The notes under the pieces are model-generated. The model saw only the letters and a program-made list of their open reading frames with translations, was not told the DNA's origin and ran no database searches. Shown piece by piece: positions 6,359-13,958 of a DNA stretch of 13,958 bases. The stretch spans positions 1 through 13,958 of the forward strand of contig JAIROE010000218.1 in the NCBI GenBank assembly GCA_031257715.1, in the 5' to 3' direction. Source of the DNA: Treponema sp. Lineage in GTDB: Bacteria; Spirochaetota; Spirochaetia; Treponematales; Breznakiellaceae. The first letter of the stretch is position 1, and each line of letters opens with the position of its first letter. The position numbers were made by a program, and so were the translations under genes.

Positions 6359-7740
6359 AACCGGGAAGAAGCCTTTTCATCGCCGTCCTCCTCTGGTTCT
6401 TTCTTGGAACCGCCGCATTTTTTTCCACGCGGATTTCGCTCGTCTGGTTTCTTTCGGGGCTCTGCCTTCTTCCCTTTGTCATCCTGGATGCCCTGGTTCT
6501 GGGCCTCCTTACCGACCGGCTCAAACCCGAACGGGATGTGCCGCTTTCCCTTGCACAGGGAGAGGGCGCCCGGGTTACCCTTATCTTAAGACGCGGAGAG
6601 AGGCCCCTTGTTCCGTCCGCCCTGCTCTACGATCTCCATCCGCTTTCCATGGATTCCGCCGGAGCCGAATGGAGCGCGGCCAAAACGGGATCTGAAATTT
6701 TTCCCGTGAAGCTTAATTTCGGATCATCGCCGGATTTCAGGCTGAAAAAAAACAGCAATACGCCCCAAAACCGGGCCGCGGTTGTTTTTACCTATACGGT
6801 GATTCCCCGTGAACGGGGACGCTGGGTTTTTCCGGGGCTTGAGCTTCTTCTCAATTCGCCGCTCCGCTTCTGGCGGCTCAGGGTTTTCCACGCCTGTGAA
6901 AGCCGGGGACGCACGTATCCTGATTTCAGGAAGATTACGGAGGGCGGGGCCCTTTCGGGCCTCATGTCGGAGAAGGGACAGCGGGACATACGCCGGAGGG
7001 GGCAGGGACTTGAGTTCATGAGCCTCCGCGATTATCAGGAAGGAGATCCCGTCAAGTCCATAGACTGGCGGGCGACGGGCAGACGGCGGAAATTCATCGT
7101 TCGGGAATATCAGGAGGAACAGGATCAGCAGATCCTCTTTGTCCTTGATTCTGGCTACCGTCTTCCCGGCAGGGAATTTGACAGCGCCCTTAACGGTATG
7201 CTGCTTTTGTCTTACGCCGCGCTGAAACACGGCGATTCCGTGGCGGCCCTGACTTTCGGCACCTCGGAGAGGTGGTTCCCGCCGCGCAAAGGGATGAGCA
7301 CATTGACGGGCCTCATGAACGGGCTCTTCGATCTTGAATGCGGCCCCGCGCCTTCTTCGCCCTTTTCCGCGCTGGAAAAGGCGCTGGCGCGGCTGCACCG
7401 GCGTACCTTCATCATTCTGGTCTCCAATTTCAGGGAAGAGGACGGGGAATCGCTGTCATGGATACTGCCCCGCATCCGCCTGAGGCATTTGCTTCTCCTT
7501 GTGAGTTTCCGCGAGGCCGGCATTCCGGCGGTCCTGCATAACGCGCCGGGAAATTCGTCCGGGTACGGCGCCGGCGAAATTCTTGAAACCGCGGCGGCTT
7601 TTTCCTATCTTGCCGCCCGGCGCCGGCTTTACCGGAGATGGGAGCACATGGGCCTGCTTACCCTTGAAACTACTCCGGGCGAAATTTCATCGGCCCTTAT
7701 CAACCGCTATCTCGGAGTGAAGAGGTCGGGCAGGCTGTGA
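6355..7740 (+). CDS. DUF58 domain protein (MoxR partner)
   Basis: A 461-residue protein that ends the operon. Two adjacent N-terminal hydrophobic segments (6-23 and 27-53) form a membrane hairpin. A beta-rich region (60-190) follows, containing RERGRWVFPGLELLLNSPL (152-170), the usual DUF58 pre-domain. The DUF58 core is unmistakable: RRRGQGLEFMSLRDYQEGDP (213-232), SIDWRATGRRRKFIVREYQEE (235-255) and the following ILFVLDSGYRL (260-270). That last segment is where related von Willebrand A domains have the metal-binding DxSxS. Here it reads DSGYR, so a classical metal site is not preserved. A second strand, TFIILVSNFR, is at 351-360. The gene starts in an ATGA overlap with the MoxR gene. DUF58 proteins are presumed adaptors or substrates of the neighbouring MoxR ATPase. 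Confidence 0.92.
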   Translation: MKPGRSLFIAVLLWFFLGTAAFFSTRISLVWFLSGLCLLPFVILDALVLGLLTDRLKPERDVPLSLAQGEGARVTLILRRGERPLVPSALLYDLHPLSMDSAGAEWSAAKTGSEIFPVKLNFGSSPDFRLKKNSNTPQNRAAVVFTYTVIPRERGRWVFPGLELLLNSPLRFWRLRVFHACESRGRTYPDFRKITEGGALSGLMSEKGQRDIRRRGQGLEFMSLRDYQEGDPVKSIDWRATGRRRKFIVREYQEEQDQQILFVLDSGYRLPGREFDSALNGMLLLSYAALKHGDSVAALTFGTSERWFPPRKGMSTLTGLMNGLFDLECGPAPSSPFSALEKALARLHRRTFIILVSNFREEDGESLSWILPRIRLRHLLLLVSFREAGIPAVLHNAPGNSSGYGAGEILETAAAFSYLAARRRLYRRWEHMGLLTLETTPGEISSALINRYLGVKRSGRL

Positions 7741-7746
7741 CCGCAA

Positions 7747-7772
7747 CCTGTACGGGACGCGCCTGTACGGGA
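7747..7772. repeat. 11-bp direct repeat between convergent genes
   Basis: The 11-mer cctgtacggga occurs twice, at 7747-7757 and 7762-7772, with a 15-bp period, inside the 43-bp gap between the DUF58 stop and the kinase stop. Each copy contains the palindrome gtac. No hairpin with a T tract is present in this gap, so I see no conventional terminator for either convergent transcript. Confidence 0.5.
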
Positions 7773-7783
7773 ATGGAAAAGTT

Positions 7784-10483
7784 TTACCGGGCGGGAAGGA
7801 ATTTCCACAGTTTGGATACGATTTCCCCGGTATCAAGCGGTTTTCCCACATGATCGTTCATACCCGCATCAAGGCATTTTTCGATATCCTCACGGAACAC
7901 GTTTGCCGTCATGGCAACGATAGGTATCTTCTGCCCCTGGGGATGAGCGCTTGCCCGTATGCGGCGGGTTGCCTCGTAGCCGTCCATTTCCGGCATCTGG
8001 ACATCCATGAAGATCATGTTATAGTTACCGGGTTCGGCTTCGAACATGGCGACCGCTTCAAGGCCGTTTTCGACGCAGCGTATATCAAGCCGGTAGGGCT
8101 CAAGCAGGGCAAGCACTATCTCCCGGTTTATTTCCACATCCTCGGCAAGGAGGATACGGTAACCGGCGAAGGCGCCGATTTCTTCGGGTTTAGCCTGCGA
8201 TTCCTGCGTCGCAATGATGTTACCCGGTTCCAGACATTCGTTGATGATATCGGCAATGGCGGAGGGGAAAAGGGGCTTGGACAAAAATTTATCCACCCCG
8301 GCGTCTTTTGCGGCATCTTCTATCGTGGTCCATTCGGCGGCGGAGATCATGATAACCACCGATTTATTTTTATCATTCCGCTTTATATGCCGGGTCAGTT
8401 CCATGCCGTCCATGCCGGGCATTTTCCAGTCCACAAAATAAATGTTATACCCGTTGTTCCGGCTTATCATACCCAGCGCTTCTTCACCGCCTGAAGCCAC
8501 GTCGCAGCTTAAACCCATCCGCTGGGCCAAATCCCTGAAATACGACCGTGTTTCGCTCTCGTCGTCTACCGCCAGAACCTGCACATTGGTCCAGTTGATA
8601 TTGGGGGAAAGGAGGTTTCCTTCCGTTCCCTCCACCCGTTTTGCCTGAATGGTAAACACGAAGGTTGAGCCTTTGCCGGGTTCCGATTGTACCCGGATTT
8701 CTCCGCCCATCATGTCAACAATACGTTTGGAAATGGCAAGACCAAGACCGGTACCTCCGAATTTACGGGAAATACCCGAGTCGGCCTGTTCAAAGGATCT
8801 AAAAAGACGGTTCCGCTGCTCCTCTTCAATGCCGATACCCGTATCGGCAACGCTGATTTCAATGGTGCAGAGCCCATCCTTTTCATCAATCAATTTGGTA
8901 TTGAGCTGTATGGACCCCTGCTCGGGGGTAAATTTGACCGCGTTGGCAAGCAGGTTGGTAATCACCTGGGAGAGCCTTTGATCATCCCCCGAGAGAACGG
9001 GGGGAATATTTTTGTCGATGTGTACGGTGAATTTCTGGTGTTTTTCATCGACCCTGAAATTGATCACGTTCGTTACCTTCCGGAGCATTTTTTCAAAATT
9101 GAAATCGGCGATGGAAAGTTCAAACTTGTTCGCCTCAATTTTTGACATGTCCAGAATATCGTTAATGACTCCCAGAAGGTGGGTGGACGCGTCGTCTATT
9201 TTTTTAAGACAGTAATCTTTCCGTTCAATATCGACGGCCGTCTTTGCTATGGATGTCATGCCGATAATGGCATTCATGGGGGTTCGCATTTCGTGGCTCA
9301 TGTTCGCCAAAAAATCGCTTTTCGCCTTGGTACCCGAAAGGGCCCGCTCCCGCGCACGGACCAGGCTTTGCGTCATTTCGTCCCGCACGAGGGCATTGGC
9401 GATGAGGAGGGCCCCGGAACGCAGGATGCTTTTTTCCCCCGGCGAAAAAGCCCGTTCGCGGTGGCAGTCGTCAAAACTCACAAAGCCCCAAAAAATATTC
9501 TGCAAAAATACGGGGATTACCAGGATAGATTGTATGCCGTAAGGCGTTAAACGTTCCCGCGCCGTTTCCGGCATATCCCGCAGTATACCGTCTATGATTT
9601 CATCTTTCGACAGTTTTTCTTCCCAGTCAGGAAGGGTATCCCGGTAGCTGAACTGCCGCATCCCAGGGGCGGTTTCCCGGTAGGCCCCGTTTACCCATTC
9701 GCAGATTTCGGCGTAAAAAAGAATCCCCTGTTCCATGCTGTTTTTCCATATCTGTATCCGGTCAACATCGACACAGCGGGCCATCCTTTCCATGCCTGTT
9801 TGAAGGGCATTCCTGAAATGGCTTTCATCCGGCGTCAGGAGGATCACCGCCGCTTCGTTTACCGCGTGGAGCAGCCTGTCCTGATCGATAATTTCCCTGC
9901 CTGCGCCGTCGGCCTTTTCCTTTTCATCCAGATAGATGCGGTTTTGAAAAATGATCACAAAACCAATAAAAAAACCGGATACCAAAAAAGACTGGATATT
10001 ATCCAGATACTGATCGATTCCCGAAAGGGGGATGACCAGTTTTGGATACCGGTACCCGATATAGTAACAGCCTGTCACCCATAAAATATGGGTAACAAGA
10101 AAGACGGCGCGGCTTTTACCCCTGAGCAGAAAGAAGATGACCACCATGCTCAATACAAAATAGGCCGCCATGCCGCTGGCGACGCCGCCCAGGGAAAAGA
10201 GGGCCACGGGAAGGAGAATGTCACAGAACGCAAAAAGGAAAATCCACAGACCGATAGCGTGTAATTTAAAAAGATTGCAGAAAATCAACAGGGCCGCCAC
10301 CGACAGGATGATGGCCAGCATGATGACAATCAGAATCAGGTGGGATCTCATGGCAAGCCGGGTCACGGTGGCCACGAGGGCGGCCATGATGCCCACCATG
10401 CATATCATATTAAGCATTTTCGCATCCAGAGAGAGATGTTCAGAAAAAATATAATGCTGAATCAGGGATTTTATTCTTTTCAT
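7784..10483 (-). CDS. membrane hybrid histidine kinase with two receiver domains
   Basis: An 899-residue sensor kinase. The start at 10483 (MKRIKSLIQHY) is preferred over a possible ATG at 10522 because AGAGGA at 10488-10493 lies just upstream of it. Residues about 22-185 hold six to seven membrane helices, so the sensor is membrane-embedded. Residues about 205-365 look like a GAF domain. The HisKA H-box SHEMRTPMN has the phospho-acceptor His at 397. The ATPase domain shows NLLANAVKF (510-518), DTGIGI (547-552) and GGTGLGL (576-582). Receiver 1 has acidic DDE at 640-642, phospho-Asp 685 (VDWKMPG) and Lys 736. Receiver 2 has LLAEDVEINRE, phospho-Asp 827 (MDVQMPEMDG) and Lys 881. There is no HPt domain and no output domain, so phosphate must pass to a separately encoded partner, which is not in the window. 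The signal is unknown. Confidence 0.95.
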   Translation of the reverse strand: MKRIKSLIQHYIFSEHLSLDAKMLNMICMVGIMAALVATVTRLAMRSHLILIVIMLAIILSVAALLIFCNLFKLHAIGLWIFLFAFCDILLPVALFSLGGVASGMAAYFVLSMVVIFFLLRGKSRAVFLVTHILWVTGCYYIGYRYPKLVIPLSGIDQYLDNIQSFLVSGFFIGFVIIFQNRIYLDEKEKADGAGREIIDQDRLLHAVNEAAVILLTPDESHFRNALQTGMERMARCVDVDRIQIWKNSMEQGILFYAEICEWVNGAYRETAPGMRQFSYRDTLPDWEEKLSKDEIIDGILRDMPETARERLTPYGIQSILVIPVFLQNIFWGFVSFDDCHRERAFSPGEKSILRSGALLIANALVRDEMTQSLVRARERALSGTKAKSDFLANMSHEMRTPMNAIIGMTSIAKTAVDIERKDYCLKKIDDASTHLLGVINDILDMSKIEANKFELSIADFNFEKMLRKVTNVINFRVDEKHQKFTVHIDKNIPPVLSGDDQRLSQVITNLLANAVKFTPEQGSIQLNTKLIDEKDGLCTIEISVADTGIGIEEEQRNRLFRSFEQADSGISRKFGGTGLGLAISKRIVDMMGGEIRVQSEPGKGSTFVFTIQAKRVEGTEGNLLSPNINWTNVQVLAVDDESETRSYFRDLAQRMGLSCDVASGGEEALGMISRNNGYNIYFVDWKMPGMDGMELTRHIKRNDKNKSVVIMISAAEWTTIEDAAKDAGVDKFLSKPLFPSAIADIINECLEPGNIIATQESQAKPEEIGAFAGYRILLAEDVEINREIVLALLEPYRLDIRCVENGLEAVAMFEAEPGNYNMIFMDVQMPEMDGYEATRRIRASAHPQGQKIPIVAMTANVFREDIEKCLDAGMNDHVGKPLDTGEIVSKLWKFLPAR

Positions 10484-10764
10484 CAATTCCTCTTTTCCCT
10501 TACCGGCGGGGGCCCCATACAACTACCGTCAATTTATCATAATTGGAAAAATTATTCGAGATACGGCCAAGGCGGCGGTTTTCCCGCAAGGGCAAAGCCG
10601 CCGCGCCTGTTTTTATTCGAGGGGGCTAATATCCAGGAACCCGCTCTCGCGGGGGAGAGGGGGCAGTTCATTTTTTGATATGATTGGAAGGCGGGGTCCA
10701 TGCCCCGAGGTTCTTCATTCCGGTTATGGACCGGTTTTAACGGAACCCCGCATTCCCGGCGTTT
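10484..10764. other. 281-bp intergenic stretch upstream of the kinase
   Basis: This gap separates the isomerase and kinase genes, both on the minus strand. It contains an AT-rich patch at about 10525-10560, the likeliest place for the kinase promoter, although I found no well-spaced pair of hexamers. It also holds the terminator-like hairpin described separately. Short perfect inverted repeats are cccgc/gcggg (10640-10653), cgggg/ccccg (10692-10707) and ccggt/accgg (10720-10734). No protein gene is apparent. Confidence 0.5.
10572..10614 (+). terminator. terminator-like hairpin oriented on the plus strand
   Basis: GCGGCGG (10572-10578) pairs with CCGCCGC (10598-10604). The stem continues through a G-U pair, TTT/AAA and CCC/GGG to a GCAA tetraloop, with one bulged C. 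Bases 10610-10614 are five T residues a few bases after the stem. The T tract and the GNRA-type loop both fit RNA made from the plus strand. Both flanking genes are on the minus strand, where the hairpin is not followed by T residues. It may end an antisense transcript, or be a structural element in the isomerase 3' or kinase 5' region. Confidence 0.4.
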
Positions 10765-11340
10765 TTAACGCGCCAATACTCCGTATTTGGGAGACGCGAG
10801 ATCCACTTCCCCCAGTTTCTTTACCTCAAATCCGTTCTTTTTGAATTCCCCGTAATCAAAGGCCTCAAGCTCGTCTATGGCAAGTTTGTGAAATTCGTAG
10901 AAATTTTCCCAATTCTCATAGCCGTCGCCAAGCTTGTGTTCAAGAAAGGCATCGGCAATATCCATCCCCATCTGAGGCGCTACATAAAAGGCGCCCATGG
11001 AAAGAACATTGACACCGTTTCCGGTAATGGCCCTGAGCGCCGAGGGGACGCTTTCCACAACGCCCGAGTGGACATGGGGACACTTGCTTGCCGCTATGTG
11101 TATGCCCATGCCGGTTCCGCAGAAAAGCAGGGCCCGCTCAAATTCGCCCTCGGCGATTTTCGCCCCGGCTTTAAGGCCGATGCGGTGAAACATCTCCGGA
11201 TTTTTTTCATCGGCGGATTTTACCCCTATGTCGGTTATGTTCCAGCCCTTTGATTTGAGATGCTTCACCACCGCTTCCTTGAGCGGGAAGCCCGCAAAAT
11301 CCGCGCCGACGAGCACGTGTTTGTCCCTGACAGTTTTCAT
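10765..11340 (-). CDS. RpiB/LacA/LacB-family sugar-phosphate isomerase, divergent
   Basis: A 191-residue member of the RpiB/LacAB fold family, which interconverts aldose and ketose phosphates in the cytoplasm. Family features are VGADFAGFPLK (11-21), the conserved LFCGTGMGIHIAASK (72-86) with its catalytic-type Cys74, and NVLSMGAF (111-118). It departs from typical ribose-5-phosphate isomerase B. The His after the first Asp (DHxG) is Phe15, the His of the HND motif aligns with Gly107, and the phosphate-contacting Arg region (GGRH) reads GDGYENW. About 40 extra residues follow the usual end near 150. The start is supported by AAGGAGG (11348-11354), seven bases from the ATG. It lies 46 bp after the rhamnosidase gene on the same strand, so it is probably co-transcribed and acts on a sugar phosphate from that pathway. 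The true substrate is unknown. Confidence 0.8.
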   Translation of the reverse strand: MKTVRDKHVLVGADFAGFPLKEAVVKHLKSKGWNITDIGVKSADEKNPEMFHRIGLKAGAKIAEGEFERALLFCGTGMGIHIAASKCPHVHSGVVESVPSALRAITGNGVNVLSMGAFYVAPQMGMDIADAFLEHKLGDGYENWENFYEFHKLAIDELEAFDYGEFKKNGFEVKKLGEVDLASPKYGVLAR

Positions 11341-11370
11341 TTTTCCGCCTCCTTTTCATTGACAAGATCC

Positions 11371-11387
11371 AAAACCCGTCCGGGTTT
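11371..11387 (-). terminator. weak hairpin between rhamnosidase and isomerase genes
   Basis: On the minus strand, AAACCC-GGAC-GGGTTT (11372-11387), followed by one more T then GG, forms a 6-bp stem with a 4-base loop. It starts inside the rhamnosidase stop codon. The run of T is short (four, three of them in the stem), so it is at most a partial terminator or an mRNA-stabilising hairpin. It may adjust expression of the downstream isomerase relative to the rhamnosidase. Confidence 0.3.
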
Positions 11388-13958
11388 CAGGCGATTGTTA
11401 TCTCATGACGGCCGCTCTCCAGCATGATAAAAGCCTCGCCGTCCTGTTTGTCCGTTTCCCTTTTTACACCGTTTACAAAAACCGGACCGCCCAAAGGCGG
11501 AACGGCGCGGCAGCCGGTATTAAAGGGCACGGCGACTTTCATTGTAACACGTCCTTTTTCCTGTGTCCATGAGGCTTCAATATCGCCTTTTGTGGTCTTG
11601 ACCGCACCGTCCGCACCCTTTAGCGCTTTGGGGATATACGGCTTGAAGAGGAAACTCCTGAATCCGGCCTCAAGGGGGCGTATGCCCAACAGGTATGAAT
11701 AGAACCAGCCGCTGACGGTTGAATACATGGGATGATCATGGGAAGCCATGCCAAGGAGGGGACCGGAATCCACATATTCCCACCTTTCCCAGGTGGTGGT
11801 GGCGCCGTTGGCAAGCATGTAACCCCAACTGGGATATGTCGTCTGTGCCGCAAGTTCAAAGGCCAGATCAATGTACCCGTCGCGGGCAAGAACATCAAGG
11901 ATGTAGCGGGAACAAAGATTGCCGGTAGTTAAATGGGTATCATGATCACGAATATCCTTCACGAGGTTTTGCAGAACGGCATTCCGGAATTCTTCGGGCA
12001 CTATGCCCAGGTACAGCATGAAAACATTCGCCGCCTGGCTGTTGGTTCCGTAATACCCTTTTTCACGGTCGAGGAAGGTTTTGTTAAGCGCGTCTTTTGT
12101 CAATGCCGCCAGACTCTCATAACGTTTGACATCATCCTGTTTTCCCAAAACCCCCGCGATTTTTTTCATGAGGGAGGCGTTCAAATAGAGGAAACCCGTT
12201 GACATCAGAGTGCCGGGGGTAATGGCCGATACCGCGCCGGATCCATAACTTTCCGCCTCGTTGCCCGCGATAGGCGCCGCCCAGTCGCCGTAGTAGCTGT
12301 AGCTTACAATGCCGTCTTCGCACTGGCTTTCAAGATAATGAGTCCATGCGGCAAGCCCTTTGTAATGCCGTTTTAGTCCCTCTTTGTCCCCGTGGTGCAT
12401 GTAGAGAAGCCAGGGCAGCACAAGATAACTGGAACATACCGCGTCGGCGGGCTGTCCCCCGTAATTCCGGTACGGCGCCGTATCGGTAATGGCGCCCGTC
12501 CTGGGACCCTGTTCGTCGGCAATGTCCATGAGGAATTTCCGGTAAAAGCGGCTCATGTCAAAATTGTAGACCGCCTCTTCAGCCCGCACGGTAAGATCGT
12601 TGAGCCATCCCAGCCTCTCATCCCGCTGGGGACAGTCCGTAGGCACTCCGTGAAGATTGTTATTTTCGGTCCACACGCAGATCCGCTGTATATCATTCAA
12701 CAAATCGCTGGAACAGTGAAAACGGCCCCTCACCGCGACATCATTTCGTATCACCACGGCCCTGATGTCTTCCTTTTTGAGATCGGGAATGCCGCTTACT
12801 TCGGCGTAACGAAAGCCGTGATAGGTGAAGCGGGGCATGTATTCCTCGCCGCCGCCGTGAGCAATGTACTCGTCGGCCTCCTGTGCGCCGCGCAGATTGT
12901 CGGTGTTAAGGCTTCCGTCTTTTCGCAGCAGTTCCGAATACCGTATACGGACGCGGGTATCACGGGGAGAGCGCATTTTAAGCCGCACGAGCCCCGCAAT
13001 GTTCTGCCCAAAGTCGATTACCACGGCGCCGTTTATTACATTAAACGATACCGGTTCGAGTTCTCCTGTCACGCGGATGGGCTCTTCGGTCATGGGAACC
13101 AGCTTTCCCGCGGGAGGTTCCGTTTCTATCGCGGGACGCCACACGCCGGATGAAGAGGCCTTCATGTCAAACCCGTATTCAGCCCAACCCGATTTTTCCC
13201 GGCGCGCGTCGTAAATTTCACCGGTATAAATAGCAGCCTTCCGTATGGGGCCGTCGCTGTGCGCGTACCACCCGTCATGAGCGGCCGAAAGAATTGTTTC
13301 TACGCTTCCGTCTTCGTATTCCAGCATGAGCTGCGCTGTAAAAACGGGACGGGGTGTGCCGTACACATTGCTGTACCATCCCGAACCCAGCGCAATGCCT
13401 ATGGCGTTGTCTTTTTTAAGCATGGCGGTAATGTCATGGGCGATGTAGCACACCCGTTTGCCGTAATCGGTCCAACTGGGGGCAAGCAGCCTGTCTCCTG
13501 CCTTTTTACCGTTGATGTACGCCTCATAATAGCCAAGCCCGCAGATAAAAAGGCGGGCCCTCCTGGGCGTGCCGGCAAGACTGAAATCCCTGCGGAACAG
13601 GGGATTCACGTCGGCGGCTATGGGCGCGCAGAGCCATGACGCCTTCCATTCGGCGGGATCAAGAAAGCCGGTCGAAAAACGGAGCGGACGGCTGAAAGGG
13701 GTCTCGCTCCCCGCATTATTTCTTGTACGGACCGCCGCGTAATAATCGCGGTTGCTTTCAAGGGCCTTGCCCCCATAGGGAATTTCCGTATCATCCGGCG
13801 ACTCAACCCAGAGCGAATCCCAGAGATCGCCCGTTCCGGAAACGGCGGCATCCTGGCTTGAAGAGACGATAAGGCGGTACGCCGACTGCCTCCCTTCAAG
13901 GCCGGCTGTCTTCCATGAAAAGACGGGAGCCTCCGCAAGCATGTCGGGGAAGCCCAGA
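11387..13958 (-). CDS. alpha-L-rhamnosidase, GH78 family (5' end beyond the window)
   Basis: At least 856 codons of a glycoside hydrolase that removes terminal alpha-L-rhamnose from plant glycosides or pectic rhamnogalacturonan. Numbering from the ATG at 13942, residues 1-95 form a fibronectin-type N-domain and 98-290 the carbohydrate-binding-like beta domain containing GLGYYEAYINGKKAGD. Residues 300-400 are a further beta domain with VIDFGQNIAGLVRL. The (alpha/alpha)6 catalytic domain runs from about 405 to 760, and a C-terminal beta domain follows. The catalytic motif DCPQRDERLGW (436-446) contains the expected general acid Glu442, and GATTTWERWE (713-722) the expected base Glu719. The frame stays open upstream of the ATG to the window edge, encoding LGFPD, which aligns with the PLGID-type start region of the family. 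The true start therefore lies outside the window. Whether it has a signal peptide cannot be judged. Confidence 0.95.
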   Translation of the reverse strand, partial: LGFPDMLAEAPVFSWKTAGLEGRQSAYRLIVSSSQDAAVSGTGDLWDSLWVESPDDTEIPYGGKALESNRDYYAAVRTRNNAGSETPFSRPLRFSTGFLDPAEWKASWLCAPIAADVNPLFRRDFSLAGTPRRARLFICGLGYYEAYINGKKAGDRLLAPSWTDYGKRVCYIAHDITAMLKKDNAIGIALGSGWYSNVYGTPRPVFTAQLMLEYEDGSVETILSAAHDGWYAHSDGPIRKAAIYTGEIYDARREKSGWAEYGFDMKASSSGVWRPAIETEPPAGKLVPMTEEPIRVTGELEPVSFNVINGAVVIDFGQNIAGLVRLKMRSPRDTRVRIRYSELLRKDGSLNTDNLRGAQEADEYIAHGGGEEYMPRFTYHGFRYAEVSGIPDLKKEDIRAVVIRNDVAVRGRFHCSSDLLNDIQRICVWTENNNLHGVPTDCPQRDERLGWLNDLTVRAEEAVYNFDMSRFYRKFLMDIADEQGPRTGAITDTAPYRNYGGQPADAVCSSYLVLPWLLYMHHGDKEGLKRHYKGLAAWTHYLESQCEDGIVSYSYYGDWAAPIAGNEAESYGSGAVSAITPGTLMSTGFLYLNASLMKKIAGVLGKQDDVKRYESLAALTKDALNKTFLDREKGYYGTNSQAANVFMLYLGIVPEEFRNAVLQNLVKDIRDHDTHLTTGNLCSRYILDVLARDGYIDLAFELAAQTTYPSWGYMLANGATTTWERWEYVDSGPLLGMASHDHPMYSTVSGWFYSYLLGIRPLEAGFRSFLFKPYIPKALKGADGAVKTTKGDIEASWTQEKGRVTMKVAVPFNTGCRAVPPLGGPVFVNGVKRETDKQDGEAFIMLESGRHEITIA

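Noticed and set aside
6724..7398. 224-codon open frame on the minus strand
   Set aside because: It lies opposite the DUF58 core motifs and has no family resemblance.
7850..8494. 214-codon open frame on the plus strand
   Set aside because: It is antisense to the two receiver domains of the kinase. The minus-strand frame carries all conserved motifs.
10340..10678. 112-codon open frame on the plus strand running from the kinase start into the gap
   Set aside because: It is His/Gly-rich and without domain or ribosome binding site. It is mostly antisense to the kinase membrane region and spans the terminator-like hairpin.
12392..13153. 253-codon open frame on the plus strand
   Set aside because: It is fully antisense to the catalytic and beta domains of the rhamnosidase, whose motifs are intact, and it has no recognisable domain. 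High-GC codon use commonly leaves such antisense frames open.
1..13958. CRISPR array, insertion sequence or prophage genes
   Set aside because: I found no regularly spaced repeats, transposase, integrase or phage structural genes. Gene density and composition are even across the window.

Overview
The window looks like chromosome of a free-living or gut-associated spirochaete, probably Treponema or a relative. This is an inference from moderately high GC, tightly overlapping ATGA/GTGA gene junctions, the DUF5362-RDD-SpoIIM-like gene set and a family GH78 rhamnosidase. No marker gene settles the species.

Left edge (1-534): a tRNA-Thr (anticodon CGT) is read leftward, with its own candidate promoter at 362-392. 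Further left, a second minus-strand promoter-like site (TATAAT at 125-130) points off the window edge over a stretch with a strong hairpin but no convincing protein gene. It may be the 5' part of an unidentified RNA gene.

Plus-strand operon (535-7740): seven genes run head to tail with 1-nt or 4-nt overlaps at every junction. In order they are a small DUF5362-like membrane protein, an RDD-family membrane protein, a SpoIIM-like membrane protein, a polytopic membrane protein with a C-terminal DUF4129-like domain, a DUF4350-like protein, a MoxR-family AAA+ ATPase and a DUF58 protein. This composition recalls the conserved but functionally unresolved MoxR/DUF58/DUF4350/SpoIIM/RDD/DUF4129 neighbourhoods of actinobacteria and other phyla. 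It differs from the MoxR-DUF58-Bat (von Willebrand A) operons usual in spirochaetes. The likely picture is a membrane assembly (RDD, SpoIIM-like, DUF4129 and DUF4350 proteins) remodelled or matured by a cytoplasmic MoxR ATPase with the DUF58 protein as adaptor. Its substrate is unknown. This is the best candidate for an undescribed system here.

Minus-strand block (7784-13958): reading leftward, it holds an alpha-L-rhamnosidase (GH78, 5' end cut off by the window edge), a divergent RpiB/LacA/LacB-family isomerase with altered active-site positions and a C-terminal extension, and, after a 281-bp gap, a membrane hybrid histidine kinase with a GAF-like region and two receiver domains. The rhamnosidase and isomerase probably form a small sugar-utilisation unit. 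The kinase is probably transcribed separately and converges on the MoxR operon with only 43 bp between stop codons. The gap upstream of the kinase holds a terminator-shaped hairpin oriented on the opposite strand.
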